Below, piece by piece: positions 32,831-42,134 of a stretch of 64,000 bases of DNA (its first letter is position 1; every line of letters starts with the position of its first letter). Source of the DNA: Marivita sp051251565 (GTDB taxonomy: Bacteria > Pseudomonadota > Alphaproteobacteria > Rhodobacterales > Rhodobacteraceae); the NCBI RefSeq assembly GCF_051251565.1, contig NZ_JBPOFB010000002.1:62001-126000 (forward strand). Reading direction: 5' to 3'. Below the pieces are notes generated by a model. It saw only the letters and a program-made list of their open reading frames with translations. It ran no database searches and was not told the origin of the DNA. The position numbers and the translations under genes were made by a program.

Positions 32831-32848
32831 TGTTTCGCGCGCGAAACA
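32831..32848. repeat. 18-bp perfect palindrome
   Basis: A self-complementary 18-bp sequence centred on CGCGCG with TGTTT arms lies 43 bp from the previous palindrome and 22 bp from the trhO stop. Both share the TTTCG...CGAAA frame. Confidence 0.6.
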
Positions 32849-32869
32849 AAGAGGCCGGTTCGGACCTAT

Positions 32870-33790
32870 TTACGTTTCGTCAACCACATCGGCACGCAGA
32901 TGCCGTTCGCCCCGCGCCTCTGCCAGTCGGATCTGCTTTTGCCGTTCGCGGAACCGCGCTTTGTCGTCGTCCGATGTCTCAGTGGCGCACAGGTGACAAG
33001 ATACGCCGTGCTCATATTCTGGGTGGTTCCTGTCTTCGGGCAGGATTGGACACCGGCAGGCATGGCACAAAACATGCGGCCCTTCGGTAAGCCCGTGCCC
33101 CACCGACACACGACCGTCAAAGACAAAGCATTCCCCCTGCCACGTGCTTTGGTCCTGCGGCACCTCCTCAAGGTATTTCAGGATGCCGCCCTTGAGGTGA
33201 TAGACGTCTTCGACCCCTTGGCTGAGCAAGTAGTTCGTCGATTTTTCGCAGCGAATGCCGCCTGTGCAAAACATCGCAATACGCTTGTTGTGGAACCGGG
33301 CTTTGTTTTGTTCCCACCACGCGGGGAAGTCACGAAAGCTTTCTGTCTTTGGGTCAACCGCGCCTTCGAATGTACCGATGGCCACCTCATAGTCGTTGCG
33401 GGTGTCGATCACGGCAACATCGGGACTTTGGATCAGCGCGTTCCAGTCTGATGGGTGCATATAATGCCCAACCTTGGCGCGCGGATCGACGTCTGGCACG
33501 CCCATCGTGACGATCTCTTTTTTCAGGCGCACTTTTATGCGGGGAAACGGGCGGTCCTGTGTGGTGGACAGCTTCCATTCCAGATCTGCGCAGCCGGGTA
33601 AGGCGCGCAAGTGGGTTAACAAATGGTTAATGTCTGCCGCGCGGCCTGCCACTGTGCCATTGATCCCTTCATGCGCCAAAAGCAGCGTACCGGTGATCGC
33701 GTGATCCCGGCAAAGTGCAAGCAGCGGACCCCGCAAAGCCTCGGGGTCGTCAAAGCGGGTGAAGTGATAAAGTGCGCAAACCGTAAACAT
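32870..33790 (-). CDS. trhO: tRNA uridine(34) hydroxylase, rhodanese-domain
   Basis: The 306-aa product has an N-terminal UPF0176 domain (about 1-95, with LLAHEGINGTVAG) and a rhodanese domain (about 120-215). The loop AMFCTGGIRCEKS (about 178-190) holds the catalytic Cys. A Cys-rich tail has CHACRCPILPED (about 254-265) and SCHLC. TrhO hydroxylates uridine 34 in tRNA. The ATG at 33790 is chosen because the family begins there; the frame is open for 69 more codons without homology. The ribosome site is weak. Confidence 0.88.
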   Translation of the reverse strand: MFTVCALYHFTRFDDPEALRGPLLALCRDHAITGTLLLAHEGINGTVAGRAADINHLLTHLRALPGCADLEWKLSTTQDRPFPRIKVRLKKEIVTMGVPDVDPRAKVGHYMHPSDWNALIQSPDVAVIDTRNDYEVAIGTFEGAVDPKTESFRDFPAWWEQNKARFHNKRIAMFCTGGIRCEKSTNYLLSQGVEDVYHLKGGILKYLEEVPQDQSTWQGECFVFDGRVSVGHGLTEGPHVLCHACRCPILPEDRNHPEYEHGVSCHLCATETSDDDKARFRERQKQIRLAEARGERHLRADVVDET

Positions 33791-33902
33791 GCGCGCGGCA
33801 TTACGCCTGGTCCGGGACAGGCGCAAGGTTCCGCAATGCCGCAACCCTTGACCGTGCCGTGTGGGCTTCTTACCCAAGGGGGACCCAACAGGAGGCTGCC
33901 CC

Positions 33903-34496
33903 ATGTCCGCGCTGATCGTCATCGATGTGCAAAACGATTTCTGTCCCGGAGGCGCCTTGGCTGTGCCAGAGGGCGACACCATCGTTCCTGGCATCAACGC
34001 GCTGATGGCCGATGCCGACGCAGTGGTCCTGACGCAGGATTGGCACCCTGCGGATCATTCCAGTTTCGCGTCGCAACATGACGCGAAGGTCCCTTATAGC
34101 GTGATTGACATGGCTTACGGCCCGCAGGTGCTTTGGCCAGATCATTGCGTGATCGGATCAGCGGGGGCGGCGTTTCACGCGGATCTGAACATCAATCGGG
34201 CTGATCTGGTGATCCGCAAAGGCTATCGTCGCGCCATCGACAGCTATTCGGCGTTTTTCGAGAACGACCAACGCACGCCCACCGGGCTTGAAGGGTATCT
34301 GACAACGCGCGGGCTGACATCGCTGACGCTTGTTGGTCTCGCCACGGATTTTTGTGTTGCCTATTCCGCGATTGATGCGGCCAAGCTGGGCTTCGATGTG
34401 ACTGTGCGTCTTGAGCTGTGCCGTGCGATTGATCTGGACGGATCGCTTGCGGCGGCGCTGTGGGACATGACGCAGGCTGGTGTGGCTCTGGCATGA
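33903..34496 (+). CDS. pncA: Nicotinamidase
   Basis: The 197-aa product is an isochorismatase-fold amidase. VIDVQNDFCPGGALAVPEGD (about 6-25) holds the catalytic Asp, QDWHPADHSSF (about 45-55) the metal-binding His residues, and ATDFCVAYSA (about 146-155) the nucleophilic Cys. It deamidates nicotinamide to nicotinate. AGGAGG precedes the ATG. Downstream pncB uses its product, so the block from 33903 to 37127 encodes the two Preiss-Handler entry steps, with two unrelated small genes in between. Confidence 0.9.
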   Translation: MSALIVIDVQNDFCPGGALAVPEGDTIVPGINALMADADAVVLTQDWHPADHSSFASQHDAKVPYSVIDMAYGPQVLWPDHCVIGSAGAAFHADLNINRADLVIRKGYRRAIDSYSAFFENDQRTPTGLEGYLTTRGLTSLTLVGLATDFCVAYSAIDAAKLGFDVTVRLELCRAIDLDGSLAAALWDMTQAGVALA

Positions 34497-35194
34497 GCAA
34501 ATCACCGTCGCTTTTGGACCGTTTGAACAAGGCCCGTGTTGCCAGCACCCCCGAGGTTGCCGACCGCGCGAAACGCGGGCTGATGGCCTATGCGGGGGCG
34601 CAGGACAACGCGCAAAAGGCGCTGGCGGAATTGGCTGATGGGACGGCGGCCACGGGCATCGGGCGGCTTGGCCTGACGACCATGGCCCCCACCGGCCTGG
34701 CCTGTGCGCAAGGCTGTGCGTTCTGTTGCATCCTCTCCGGCGCAGATGGTGGTACGATCACGGAATCCGAAGCAGGTGCCCTGCACGCAGCTTTGTCACC
34801 CTTGGCGGGGCAGCCTGATGGGCGTGACTGGCATCCAAAGGCATGTCCGTCGCTTGATCCCGAGACACGCAAGTGCCGGGCCTATGATGCGCGTCCTGTG
34901 ATCTGCCGCGCGTATGTGTCGACCGATGTGGATGCCTGCAAGTCCGTGTCCGAAGGGCAGGCCGTGCCGGGGCCGGGGACGTTGGGTCCGTATCACACCT
35001 ATCTTGCGGCGATTGGCCTTAGCCGCGCTGCGCTCAAGGGAACGCGGCGCGTGGCGACCTATGCGTTGGCGCGGGTTGCGGCAGCGGCGGTTGAAGGGCA
35101 ATCGCTGGACGATGCGTTGGCGGTGGCGCGTCACAAACCGACAGAGCTTGATGCAGAGCTGAAACGCAGCAAGCGGGATGTGTCACGGGCCTGA
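34493..35194 (+). CDS. YkgJ-family cysteine-cluster protein
   Basis: The 233-aa product carries a CxxxCxxCC-type cluster, CAQGCAFCC (about 76-84), and further Cys residues in CPSLDPETRKCRAYDARPVIC, split over about 119-139. These form the zinc or iron-sulfur site of the YkgJ family. The ATG overlaps the pncA stop by four bases, so the two are coupled. The family's function is unknown. Confidence 0.8.
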   Translation: MSKSPSLLDRLNKARVASTPEVADRAKRGLMAYAGAQDNAQKALAELADGTAATGIGRLGLTTMAPTGLACAQGCAFCCILSGADGGTITESEAGALHAALSPLAGQPDGRDWHPKACPSLDPETRKCRAYDARPVICRAYVSTDVDACKSVSEGQAVPGPGTLGPYHTYLAAIGLSRAALKGTRRVATYALARVAAAAVEGQSLDDALAVARHKPTELDAELKRSKRDVSRA

Positions 35195-35318
35195 ATGGTG
35201 GGGTGTTTCTGAACGTCCACGGTTGTGGGTCTGCGTTGAAAGCTCTGTTGTTTCCCTCTTTGTCCGGGTGGCAGAGTTGCGTAAGCTGCACCAGACCTAC
35301 CTTAAAAAGGCCTGTTGC

Positions 35319-35774
35319 ATGTTTGAACGTATCCTCGCCCTGTTTGACAGAACCGTTCCGCAGACGCCGTTGCCTCCGGCCGATGCGAAATACGCGCTGG
35401 GTGCGTTGATGGTGCGCACGGCGATGGCGGACAAAGCGTATTTGTTCCAAGAGGTGGAAGAGATCGACCGGGTTCTGGCCAAGATGTACAATCTTAAGCC
35501 AATCGAGGCCGCCAAGATGCGGGCGCAATGCGAACGTCTGGAGCATGCGTTGCCCAAAACTGCCGATCTTGCGGCGATCCTGACCGACAACATCAGTCAG
35601 GAAAAACGTGAAATGGCGGTGGCTGCATTGTGGGACGTTGTGTACGCGGACGGCAATCGCCACGCCAAGGAAGACATGCTTTTGGGTGAAATCGCGGGTC
35701 TTCTGGGGGTGGACGAAGACACCTGTGAACGTATCCGGGATCAAGAGCTGGCCAGCCGTGGCAAGGGCCACTGA
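35319..35774 (+). CDS. TerB-like protein
   Basis: The 151-aa product has the all-helical TerB/DjlA-N fold. An acidic, metal-binding-like segment KAYLFQEVEEIDRVL (about 38-52) pairs with the symmetric VVYADGNRHAKEDMLLGEIAGLLG (from about 107). AAAAAGG precedes the ATG at 35319. TerB proteins are named for tellurite resistance but usually sit near membranes with unknown roles. No other ter gene is here. Confidence 0.72.
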   Translation: MFERILALFDRTVPQTPLPPADAKYALGALMVRTAMADKAYLFQEVEEIDRVLAKMYNLKPIEAAKMRAQCERLEHALPKTADLAAILTDNISQEKREMAVAALWDVVYADGNRHAKEDMLLGEIAGLLGVDEDTCERIRDQELASRGKGH

Positions 35775-35834
35775 CTCTGGACAAGTCGGGGCCGGGTTGG
35801 TCTAAGCGACGCGCCTGCGCCTTCGGAGACCGTC

Positions 35835-37127
35835 ATGGTTGATATTGCGACCCGAGTCTGGAACCACAAATGGAAGATCGACCCGATTGTGCGGTCGCTC
35901 ATCGATACGGATTTCTACAAGCTGCTGATGTGCCAGTCGGTGTTTCGCAACAAGCGGGACACGCAGGTGACGTTCAGTCTGATCAACCGGTCCAAGGATG
36001 TTCCCTTGGCCAAGTTGATCGACGAGGGCGAGCTGCGTGAACAATTGGACCATATCCGGTCGCTGTCGCTGCGCCGCAACGAAAGCACATGGCTGCGCGG
36101 CAATACATTTTACGGCAAGCGCCAGATGTTTCGCCCGGATTTCATGGAGTGGTTCGAGGGACTGCGCCTGCCGCCCTATCATCTGGAACGGGTCGGCGAT
36201 CAGTACGAGCTGACCTTTGAGGGGGCGTGGCCCGAGGTGATGTTGTGGGAAATCCCGGCCTTGTCGGTGCTGATGGAGCTGCGAGGGCGGGCGGTTTTGA
36301 ACGATATGGGGCGGTTCGAATTGCAGGTGCTCTATGCCCGCGCCATGACCAAGCTTTGGGAAAAGATCGACCGTCTGCGCGAGGTGCCGGACCTGCGCAT
36401 CGCCGATTTCGGCACGCGGCGGCGGCATTCGTTTCTTTGGCAGGATTGGTGTGTGCAGGCGATGTTCGAGGGGTTGGGCGACAGTTTTGTCGGCACGTCG
36501 AATTGTCTGATTGCCAAGAACCGTGACCTTGAGGCGATCGGTACCAACGCGCATGAATTGCCGATGGTCTATGCCGCTTTGGCCAAGGACGACGCCGCGT
36601 TGAAGCAAGCGCCCTATGATGTGCTTGCCGATTGGCACGAAGAGCACGAGGGCAATCTGCGGATGATCCTGCCGGACACCTATGGGACCGATGGGTTTTT
36701 GCGTGACGCGCCGGACTGGCTGGCTGGTTGGACGGGCATACGGATCGATTCCGGTGATCCGGCGACGGGCGCGGAAAACGCGATCCGCTGGTGGAAAGCG
36801 CGAGGCGAGGACCCGACCAAGAAGCTCGTGATTTTCTCGGACGGATTGGACGCGGACAAGATCCTTGAATTGCAGCGCCAATTCAGGGGCCGTGTGCGGG
36901 TGTCGTTCGGCTGGGGAACGCTGCTGACCAATGATTTCCGGGGTTTGACGCCGGATGATCGGCTCGCGCCGTTCAGCCTTGTGTGCAAGGCTGTAGAGGC
37001 GAATGGGCGTGCGACGGTCAAGCTGTCGGACAATCCCAACAAGGCGATGGGACCGCAGGATCAGATCGACCGTTACAAGCGTGTGTTCAGCGTCGGCGAT
37101 CAGGACAGTTTCGAGGTGGTTGTCTAA
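35835..37127 (+). CDS. pncB: Nicotinate phosphoribosyltransferase
   Basis: The 430-aa product has the signature of the bacterial enzyme. LIDTDFYKLLMCQSVF (about 23-38) comes first, FGTRRRHSFLWQ (about 195-206) forms the active site, and GTSNCLIAK (about 220-228) and DSGDP (about 305-309) follow. The family's phosphorylated His probably lies in the RRRHS segment. It makes nicotinate mononucleotide from nicotinate and PRPP. GGAGACC precedes the ATG. It shares a strand with pncA 1.3 kb upstream. Confidence 0.92.
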   Translation: MVDIATRVWNHKWKIDPIVRSLIDTDFYKLLMCQSVFRNKRDTQVTFSLINRSKDVPLAKLIDEGELREQLDHIRSLSLRRNESTWLRGNTFYGKRQMFRPDFMEWFEGLRLPPYHLERVGDQYELTFEGAWPEVMLWEIPALSVLMELRGRAVLNDMGRFELQVLYARAMTKLWEKIDRLREVPDLRIADFGTRRRHSFLWQDWCVQAMFEGLGDSFVGTSNCLIAKNRDLEAIGTNAHELPMVYAALAKDDAALKQAPYDVLADWHEEHEGNLRMILPDTYGTDGFLRDAPDWLAGWTGIRIDSGDPATGAENAIRWWKARGEDPTKKLVIFSDGLDADKILELQRQFRGRVRVSFGWGTLLTNDFRGLTPDDRLAPFSLVCKAVEANGRATVKLSDNPNKAMGPQDQIDRYKRVFSVGDQDSFEVVV

Positions 37128-37244
37128 GGTGTATGCGTTTGTCCCGGACCGTCGTTCTGGGCCTGTGGCCCTTGGCGATGGTGCTGGACTCTGTTTCACG
37201 CTCGGCCATATCCTTGCAAAATGATCCATCAGGAAGGGTTTCAT

Positions 37245-38057
37245 ATGTCCAAGATACTTTCTCTCACTGCGGTGCTGGCTTTGGTTTCGACGTCTGCGAT
37301 GGCGGCCGGCGAATGTGCCGCTGGAAAGACGCTTGAAGACGGCAAGCTGACCATCGCAACCGGCAATCCTGCCTATTACCCGTGGGTTTTGAACGATGCG
37401 CCAGAAAGTGGCGAAGGGTTCGAGGCGGCGGTGGCCTATGCGGTGGCCGCGGAAATGGGTTTTGCCGCGGAGAACGTTGTTTGGGTGCGATCCTCGTTTG
37501 ATGAGGCGATCCAGCCCGGCGTGAAGAACTTTGATCTCAACATGCAGCAATATTCGATCACGCCCGAACGGGACGTTGTCGTGGATTTCTCTGCGCCCTA
37601 TTACACCGCGCCGATGGCGGTTCTGGTCAGTCCCGGTGCGACGGAAACCGCACCAACGCTTGAGGCGTTGCGGGGGCTGAAATGGGGTGCCGTCGGATCG
37701 ACGACCGCTGTGCCCAAGCTGGAAGCTGTGATTCAGCCCGAGAGCGCGCCATTGCTTTATGGCGACAATGCCGACGTGAACGCCGCGATGAGCGCGAACC
37801 AGATTGATGCGGCCCTGTTCGACCTTCCGACGGCGCTGTTCCTGTCGGCGGTCATGATCGAAGGGTCCAAGGTGATCGGTCAGTTCGCCCCCGACCTCAG
37901 CGACAATCCGGATCAGTTCGGGATGCTGTTCGAAGAGGGCAACCCGCTCAGGGCCTGTGTTGATGATGCGCTGATGGCGTTGACAGACAGCGGGGCGCTG
38001 GCAGAGATCGAAGCGCAGTGGTTGCAGGACACCACTGGCGTGCCGTTGATCCAATAA
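37245..38057 (+). CDS. ABC transporter substrate-binding protein, polar amino-acid type
   Basis: The 270-aa product has a signal peptide (about 1-20, ending Ala-Met-Ala) and a type II periplasmic binding fold. KLTIATGNPAYYPWVL (about 35-50) and DFSAPYYTAPMAVLVS (about 117-132) are typical of the SBP_bac_3 family. The ligand cannot be read from sequence. AGGAAGGG precedes the ATG. A permease and an ATPase follow with 13-bp and 1-bp spacing. Confidence 0.85.
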   Translation: MSKILSLTAVLALVSTSAMAAGECAAGKTLEDGKLTIATGNPAYYPWVLNDAPESGEGFEAAVAYAVAAEMGFAAENVVWVRSSFDEAIQPGVKNFDLNMQQYSITPERDVVVDFSAPYYTAPMAVLVSPGATETAPTLEALRGLKWGAVGSTTAVPKLEAVIQPESAPLLYGDNADVNAAMSANQIDAALFDLPTALFLSAVMIEGSKVIGQFAPDLSDNPDQFGMLFEEGNPLRACVDDALMALTDSGALAEIEAQWLQDTTGVPLIQ

Positions 38058-38070
38058 GCGGTCAGGGCGT

Positions 38071-38904
38071 ATGACGCAGCAAAAAGCGGCGGGGCTGACC
38101 CGCCGCCAACGCTATGAGGCCGCGCAGCGCAGGCGCGCTGCGATGATCGCGGCGACCAGCACGGTGTTGGTGGTTGCGGCCATTGTGATCCTGGTTCCGA
38201 TGACCCCCGGTTGGGAGAAAGTGCAGCGCAGTTTCTTCAACCTCGACACGTTGGTTCAGACCTTTCCCAAGCTTGTCGAGGCATTCAAGATCAATGTGAT
38301 GATCTTTGCTTGGTCTGCCCCGGCGATCGCCATTCTGGGACTGCTGATCGCGTTGGCACGCGATACGACATCCCCCGCGCTTTTCCCGCTTCGGATCTTC
38401 GGAGCGGCGTTTACGGATGTGTTTCGCGGGGTTCCGGTCATCCTGACGGTGTACCTGATCGGGTTTGGCATCCCGGGTCTGGGCCTGCCACGCCCATGGA
38501 ATTCGCCGTTCATCTGGGGGTCGCTTGCGCTGATCCTGACCTATTCGGCCTATGTGGCCGAAGTGTTTCGGTCGGGCATCGACAGCGTGCATCACAGTCA
38601 ACGCGCAGCGGCATTGTCGCTTGGGCTGACCGAACGGCAGGTCACACGCGATGTGGTGTTGCCGCAGGCCATTCGCAACGTGGTGCCATCGCAGATGAAC
38701 ATGCTGATCGCGCTTCAGAAAGACGTGTCACTTCTGAGCTTTATTGGCCCGGTAGAGATTTTTCGGCAGGCCGGGGTGTTTAAATCCCTGCTGGCCAATT
38801 TCACGCCATATGTCGGGGCGGCGATCATTTTCCTGATCGTGACCATCCCGGCCACGCGGTATGCGGATCACCTGATGGCGCGTCAAAGACGGGAACGGCG
38901 CTGA
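38071..38904 (+). CDS. ABC transporter permease, amino-acid type
   Basis: The 277-aa product has about five to six membrane helices and the HisM/GlnP-type signature. FRGVPVILTVYLIGFG (about 115-130) and the EAA loop YVAEVFRSGIDSVHHSQRAAALSLG (split over about 158-182) are visible. A basic N-terminus precedes the first helix (about 24-45). Only one permease gene is present, so it probably works as a homodimer. It overlaps the ATPase start by one base. Confidence 0.88.
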   Translation: MTQQKAAGLTRRQRYEAAQRRRAAMIAATSTVLVVAAIVILVPMTPGWEKVQRSFFNLDTLVQTFPKLVEAFKINVMIFAWSAPAIAILGLLIALARDTTSPALFPLRIFGAAFTDVFRGVPVILTVYLIGFGIPGLGLPRPWNSPFIWGSLALILTYSAYVAEVFRSGIDSVHHSQRAAALSLGLTERQVTRDVVLPQAIRNVVPSQMNMLIALQKDVSLLSFIGPVEIFRQAGVFKSLLANFTPYVGAAIIFLIVTIPATRYADHLMARQRRERR

Positions 38905-39635
38905 TGGCAAAGCTGGAACTGCGCGATGTCGTCAAACGCTTTGGCGATGTGACTGTCTGCGACGGCATCACTCTGGATGTCGAGCAAGGCCAGATGGTCT
39001 GTCTTATCGGCGCGTCCGGCGGTGGGAAATCAACGCTGCTGCGGTGTATCAACCTTTTGGAACCCATTGAGGATGGTGCGATCTATCTGGACGGCGAAGA
39101 TGTATCGTTGCCCGGTCTTGATCCGCAGCGCGTGCGGTCGCGGATTGGCATGGTGTTTCAAAGCTACAACTTGTTTCCGCATATGACCGCGCTGGAAAAC
39201 GCGATGCTGGCCCCGCGCCGGGTCAAGGGCAAAACACGCGATGAGGTGCGCCCGGCGGTCGCGGACCTGTTTACACGCTTTGGCCTTGCGGACCGCATGG
39301 ACAAATACCCTGATCAGCTTTCGGGTGGACAGCAGCAAAGAGTGGCCATCGTGCGGGCGTTGGCGATGAAACCCGAAGTGATGCTGTTCGACGAGATCAC
39401 CTCGGCGCTTGATCCGCAATTGGTGGGCGAAGTGTTGGACGTGCTTTTGCAGCTCAAGGCCGAAGGAATGACCATGTTGCTGGCCACGCATGAGATGGAG
39501 TTTGCGCGTCAGGCGGCGGACAAGGTGTGCTTTCTCAAAGACGGGAAGATCATTGAAGAGGGTCCGCCCTCGGCTGTGTTTACCGCGCCGCAGCGGCCTG
39601 AGACGCAGGCGTTTTTGCAACGCGCGTTGAAATAG
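38904..39635 (+). CDS. ABC transporter ATPase, amino-acid type
   Basis: The 243-aa product has Walker A GASGGGKST (about 37-45), Q-loop VFQSYNLFPHMT (about 84-95), signature LSGGQQQRVAIVRAL (about 139-153), Walker B VMLFDEIT (about 160-167) and the switch His in LLATHEME. It belongs to the GlnQ/HisP group. It shares a TGATG with the permease stop codon. Confidence 0.92.
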   Translation: MAKLELRDVVKRFGDVTVCDGITLDVEQGQMVCLIGASGGGKSTLLRCINLLEPIEDGAIYLDGEDVSLPGLDPQRVRSRIGMVFQSYNLFPHMTALENAMLAPRRVKGKTRDEVRPAVADLFTRFGLADRMDKYPDQLSGGQQQRVAIVRALAMKPEVMLFDEITSALDPQLVGEVLDVLLQLKAEGMTMLLATHEMEFARQAADKVCFLKDGKIIEEGPPSAVFTAPQRPETQAFLQRALK

Positions 39636-39749
39636 GATTTCTGTCCCTCGCAAGTCTACGGTGTTTGGACTCTGCGTGACGCGCAGGATAACAAGAGCAG
39701 ACCGGTTTGCCCTCGATGGGCGCAGAAAGTTAGGCGACAAGGAACGATC

Positions 39750-41171
39750 ATGACGCAGACCCACCCCGTGTACGGCCGCATTGACGGCCCCATCGTGATG
39801 ATCGGCTTTGGGTCGATTGGCAAAGGCACATGGCCGCTGATCGAACGACATTTTGAGTATGACGCGGACAAGTTCACCGTGATTGAACCGGACGCGCGGC
39901 AGGCCAATTTCCTGCGACAGCACAAGATCAATCATCTGCAAGTCGCCCTGACGCCCGAGAATTACCGCGAGGTTCTGGGAGAGCTGTTTGCCGAAGGCAC
40001 AGGATTTTGCGTGAATCTGTCGGTGGATACCTCGTCTTTGGACCTGATGAAGCTCTGCCGCGAGATGGGGGTGCTTTATATCGACACGGTGGTTGAGCCG
40101 TGGGCGGGCTATTACTTTGACACGACTGACAATGCGGACCGCACAAACTATGCGCTGCGCCAAAAGGTGCGGGACGAAAAGGCCGCCAATCCCGGCGGCA
40201 CGACCGCGGTGAGTTGCTGCGGGGCCAATCCCGGCATGGTGTCCTGGTTTGTGAAAGACGCTCTGTTGACGCTGGCCAAGGACACTGGCCGCGATGTGGC
40301 ATTCCCACAGGATCGCGCGGGGTGGGCCGGATTGATGCAGTCGTTGGGCGTCAAGGGTGTGCATATTGCCGAACGTGACACGCAGGCCCGGCGGACGCCC
40401 CGGCCCCGAGATGTGTTTGTGAACACATGGTCGGTCGAGGGGTTCATTGCCGAAGGGTTCCAGCCTGCGGAATTGGGTTGGGGTACCCATGAGACATGGT
40501 TCCCAGAGAACGCGCATTCCTACGATGTGGGCTGTCAGGCGGGCATCTGGCTCGAACGGCCCGGCGCGATCACGCGGGTGCATACGTGGTGTCCGACACC
40601 CGGACCACAATTCGGATTTTTGGTGACGCATAACGAGGCGATCTCGATCTCTGACTATTACACCGTGGGCGATGCCGGTGCGCCCGAGTATCGCCCGACC
40701 TGTCACTATGCCTATCACCCGTGCGACGATGCTGTGCTGTCGCTACACGAAATGTTCGGGTCCGGGAAACAGCAGAAGGTGCATCACATCCTGACGGAAG
40801 ATGAGATTGTCGAGGGGATCGATGAGCTGGGTGTGCTGCTTTACGGGCACGAGAAGAACGCGCTTTGGTACGGGTCACGCCTGTCCAACGCGGAAACCCG
40901 CGATCTGGCTCCTTATCAGAACGCGACGGGCTTGCAGGTGACCTCTGCTGTGCTGGCGGGCATGGTCTGGGCCTTGGAAAACCCGCAATCCGGGATTGTC
41001 GAGACCGATGAGATGGACCACGCGCGGTGCCTTGAGGTGCAACGCCCGTATCTCGGCCCGGTCGAGGCGCATTACACCGATTGGACGCCGTTGCAGGATC
41101 GTTGGGAACACTTCCCCGAAGATATCGACGAAAGTGATCCGTGGCTGTTCCGCAACGTGTTGGCAAGCTGA
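39750..41171 (+). CDS. hss: Homospermidine synthase
   Basis: The 473-aa product has an NAD-binding N-terminus, IVMIGFGSIGKGTWPLIERH (about 15-34), and the homospermidine synthase/saccharopine-dehydrogenase-like core. VEPWAGYYFD (about 113-122) and CCGANPGMVSWFVKDALL (about 153-170) are strongly conserved family segments. It makes sym-homospermidine from putrescine, the common alphaproteobacterial polyamine. An amino-acid-type ABC transporter ends 114 bp upstream, but co-transcription is uncertain. AAGGAACG precedes the ATG. Confidence 0.9.
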   Translation: MTQTHPVYGRIDGPIVMIGFGSIGKGTWPLIERHFEYDADKFTVIEPDARQANFLRQHKINHLQVALTPENYREVLGELFAEGTGFCVNLSVDTSSLDLMKLCREMGVLYIDTVVEPWAGYYFDTTDNADRTNYALRQKVRDEKAANPGGTTAVSCCGANPGMVSWFVKDALLTLAKDTGRDVAFPQDRAGWAGLMQSLGVKGVHIAERDTQARRTPRPRDVFVNTWSVEGFIAEGFQPAELGWGTHETWFPENAHSYDVGCQAGIWLERPGAITRVHTWCPTPGPQFGFLVTHNEAISISDYYTVGDAGAPEYRPTCHYAYHPCDDAVLSLHEMFGSGKQQKVHHILTEDEIVEGIDELGVLLYGHEKNALWYGSRLSNAETRDLAPYQNATGLQVTSAVLAGMVWALENPQSGIVETDEMDHARCLEVQRPYLGPVEAHYTDWTPLQDRWEHFPEDIDESDPWLFRNVLAS

Positions 41172-41244
41172 TCTGCCCGACAGGTTTGGCATGGTCACTT
41201 CGGCATTGGAGATGCGCTTGGCGATTGTGTCTGTCGTGGGGTCG

Positions 41245-41274
41245 TTCACCTTAGGAGGGCATTTTTTCTATACA
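41245..41274 (+). promoter_or_regulatory. Sigma-70-like promoter for HTH gene
   Basis: TTCACC (41245-41250) and TATACA (41269-41274) are 18 bases apart, 66 bp upstream of the HTH-gene start. It is a reasonable match and the only clear one in the 168-bp gap. Confidence 0.4.
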
Positions 41275-41339
41275 TGCCAAATTCGTGACGTTACCTGTGA
41301 TGCGGGTGCGGGTGATTGTTACAAGAGTTGGGTTGCCAA

Positions 41340-42134
41340 ATGTCCTCAGGCCAAACGGAACTGGATGTCCTCGATAATCTGAAAACGAACCTGAAACAGA
41401 TCCTGAAAGCGCAAAGCCTGAGCGCGGCAGAGCTTTCTCTGCGCGCCGGTTTCAAAGAGGACGGTGCCGTTGCCAAAATGATGGGGGACAGTCGCCTGCC
41501 GGACATGGGCGTGATGGTGCAACTTGCCAATGCGCTGGGCGTTCCCGTTGATGTCTTGTTGCGCGACGCACGGTCCCATCTTCATCACCAGTTCGAAGCG
41601 GTCCCGATCCAAGAAGTTGACCGGCAAGCAGCGCAGCTTTTGTCAGCGGTGTTCACCTCTGCCGAGCGGTCGCTGGACCGGATCGGGACGCGACCAACGC
41701 TTGATTCGATCATTTCGTGGTGGAAAGAGACCGATGGTGATCTGTCCCGCAGCGATCAGATTGCGCCGCATTTCGATCTGGTCAGCGCTGCCGAGGCGTT
41801 GACCTCGGTTCCGCGTATTCACCACGTTGGGGCGCTTGGGTTGTCTGCTACGACATTGGGGTCCACTGAGAATGCAAAACTTGAGACCTTTTTGGAAAGT
41901 CTCAGCACATCGGATCTGGCCGAGCTGAACGGGCAAATCCGATCCGTGGCCCATACTGGCGTTGGCATGATTACCCCGCTCAAGCGGATCGTATCGTTGC
42001 CAGAAACGAACGAAACCGTGGAGGTGAGTTTCGTTCGTCTGATGTTGCCGGTCCGGGATGTGTCTGGAACCCTGTTCGTATTGAACTATTCAACCCTTCT
42101 GAGCGAATCTGCGCCCAGAAGACAGGATGGATGA
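41340..42134 (+). CDS. XRE-like HTH regulator with unknown C-terminal domain
   Basis: The 264-aa product has an N-terminal XRE-like helix-turn-helix (about 12-70, with LSAAELSLRAGFKEDGAV and MVQLANALGVPVDVLL). A C-terminal half follows (about 105-255) with a PAS-like strand pattern, including HFDLVSAAEAL and VSFVRLMLPVRD. That half could sense a ligand, but this was judged only by eye. The ATG at 41340 has no strong ribosome site. Its 3' end overlaps the convergent gene at 42086 by 49 bp, so the two transcripts are antisense at their tails. Confidence 0.7.
   Translation: MSSGQTELDVLDNLKTNLKQILKAQSLSAAELSLRAGFKEDGAVAKMMGDSRLPDMGVMVQLANALGVPVDVLLRDARSHLHHQFEAVPIQEVDRQAAQLLSAVFTSAERSLDRIGTRPTLDSIISWWKETDGDLSRSDQIAPHFDLVSAAEALTSVPRIHHVGALGLSATTLGSTENAKLETFLESLSTSDLAELNGQIRSVAHTGVGMITPLKRIVSLPETNETVEVSFVRLMLPVRDVSGTLFVLNYSTLLSESAPRRQDG

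Noticed and set aside
35802..38054. 750-residue open frame on the minus strand
   Set aside because: It is antisense to pncB and the substrate-binding protein gene, is Arg/His-rich, and has no recognisable domain. High GC commonly opens such frames.
39030..40718. 562-residue minus-strand frame
   Set aside because: It is antisense to the ABC ATPase and homospermidine synthase genes, with shadow-type composition.
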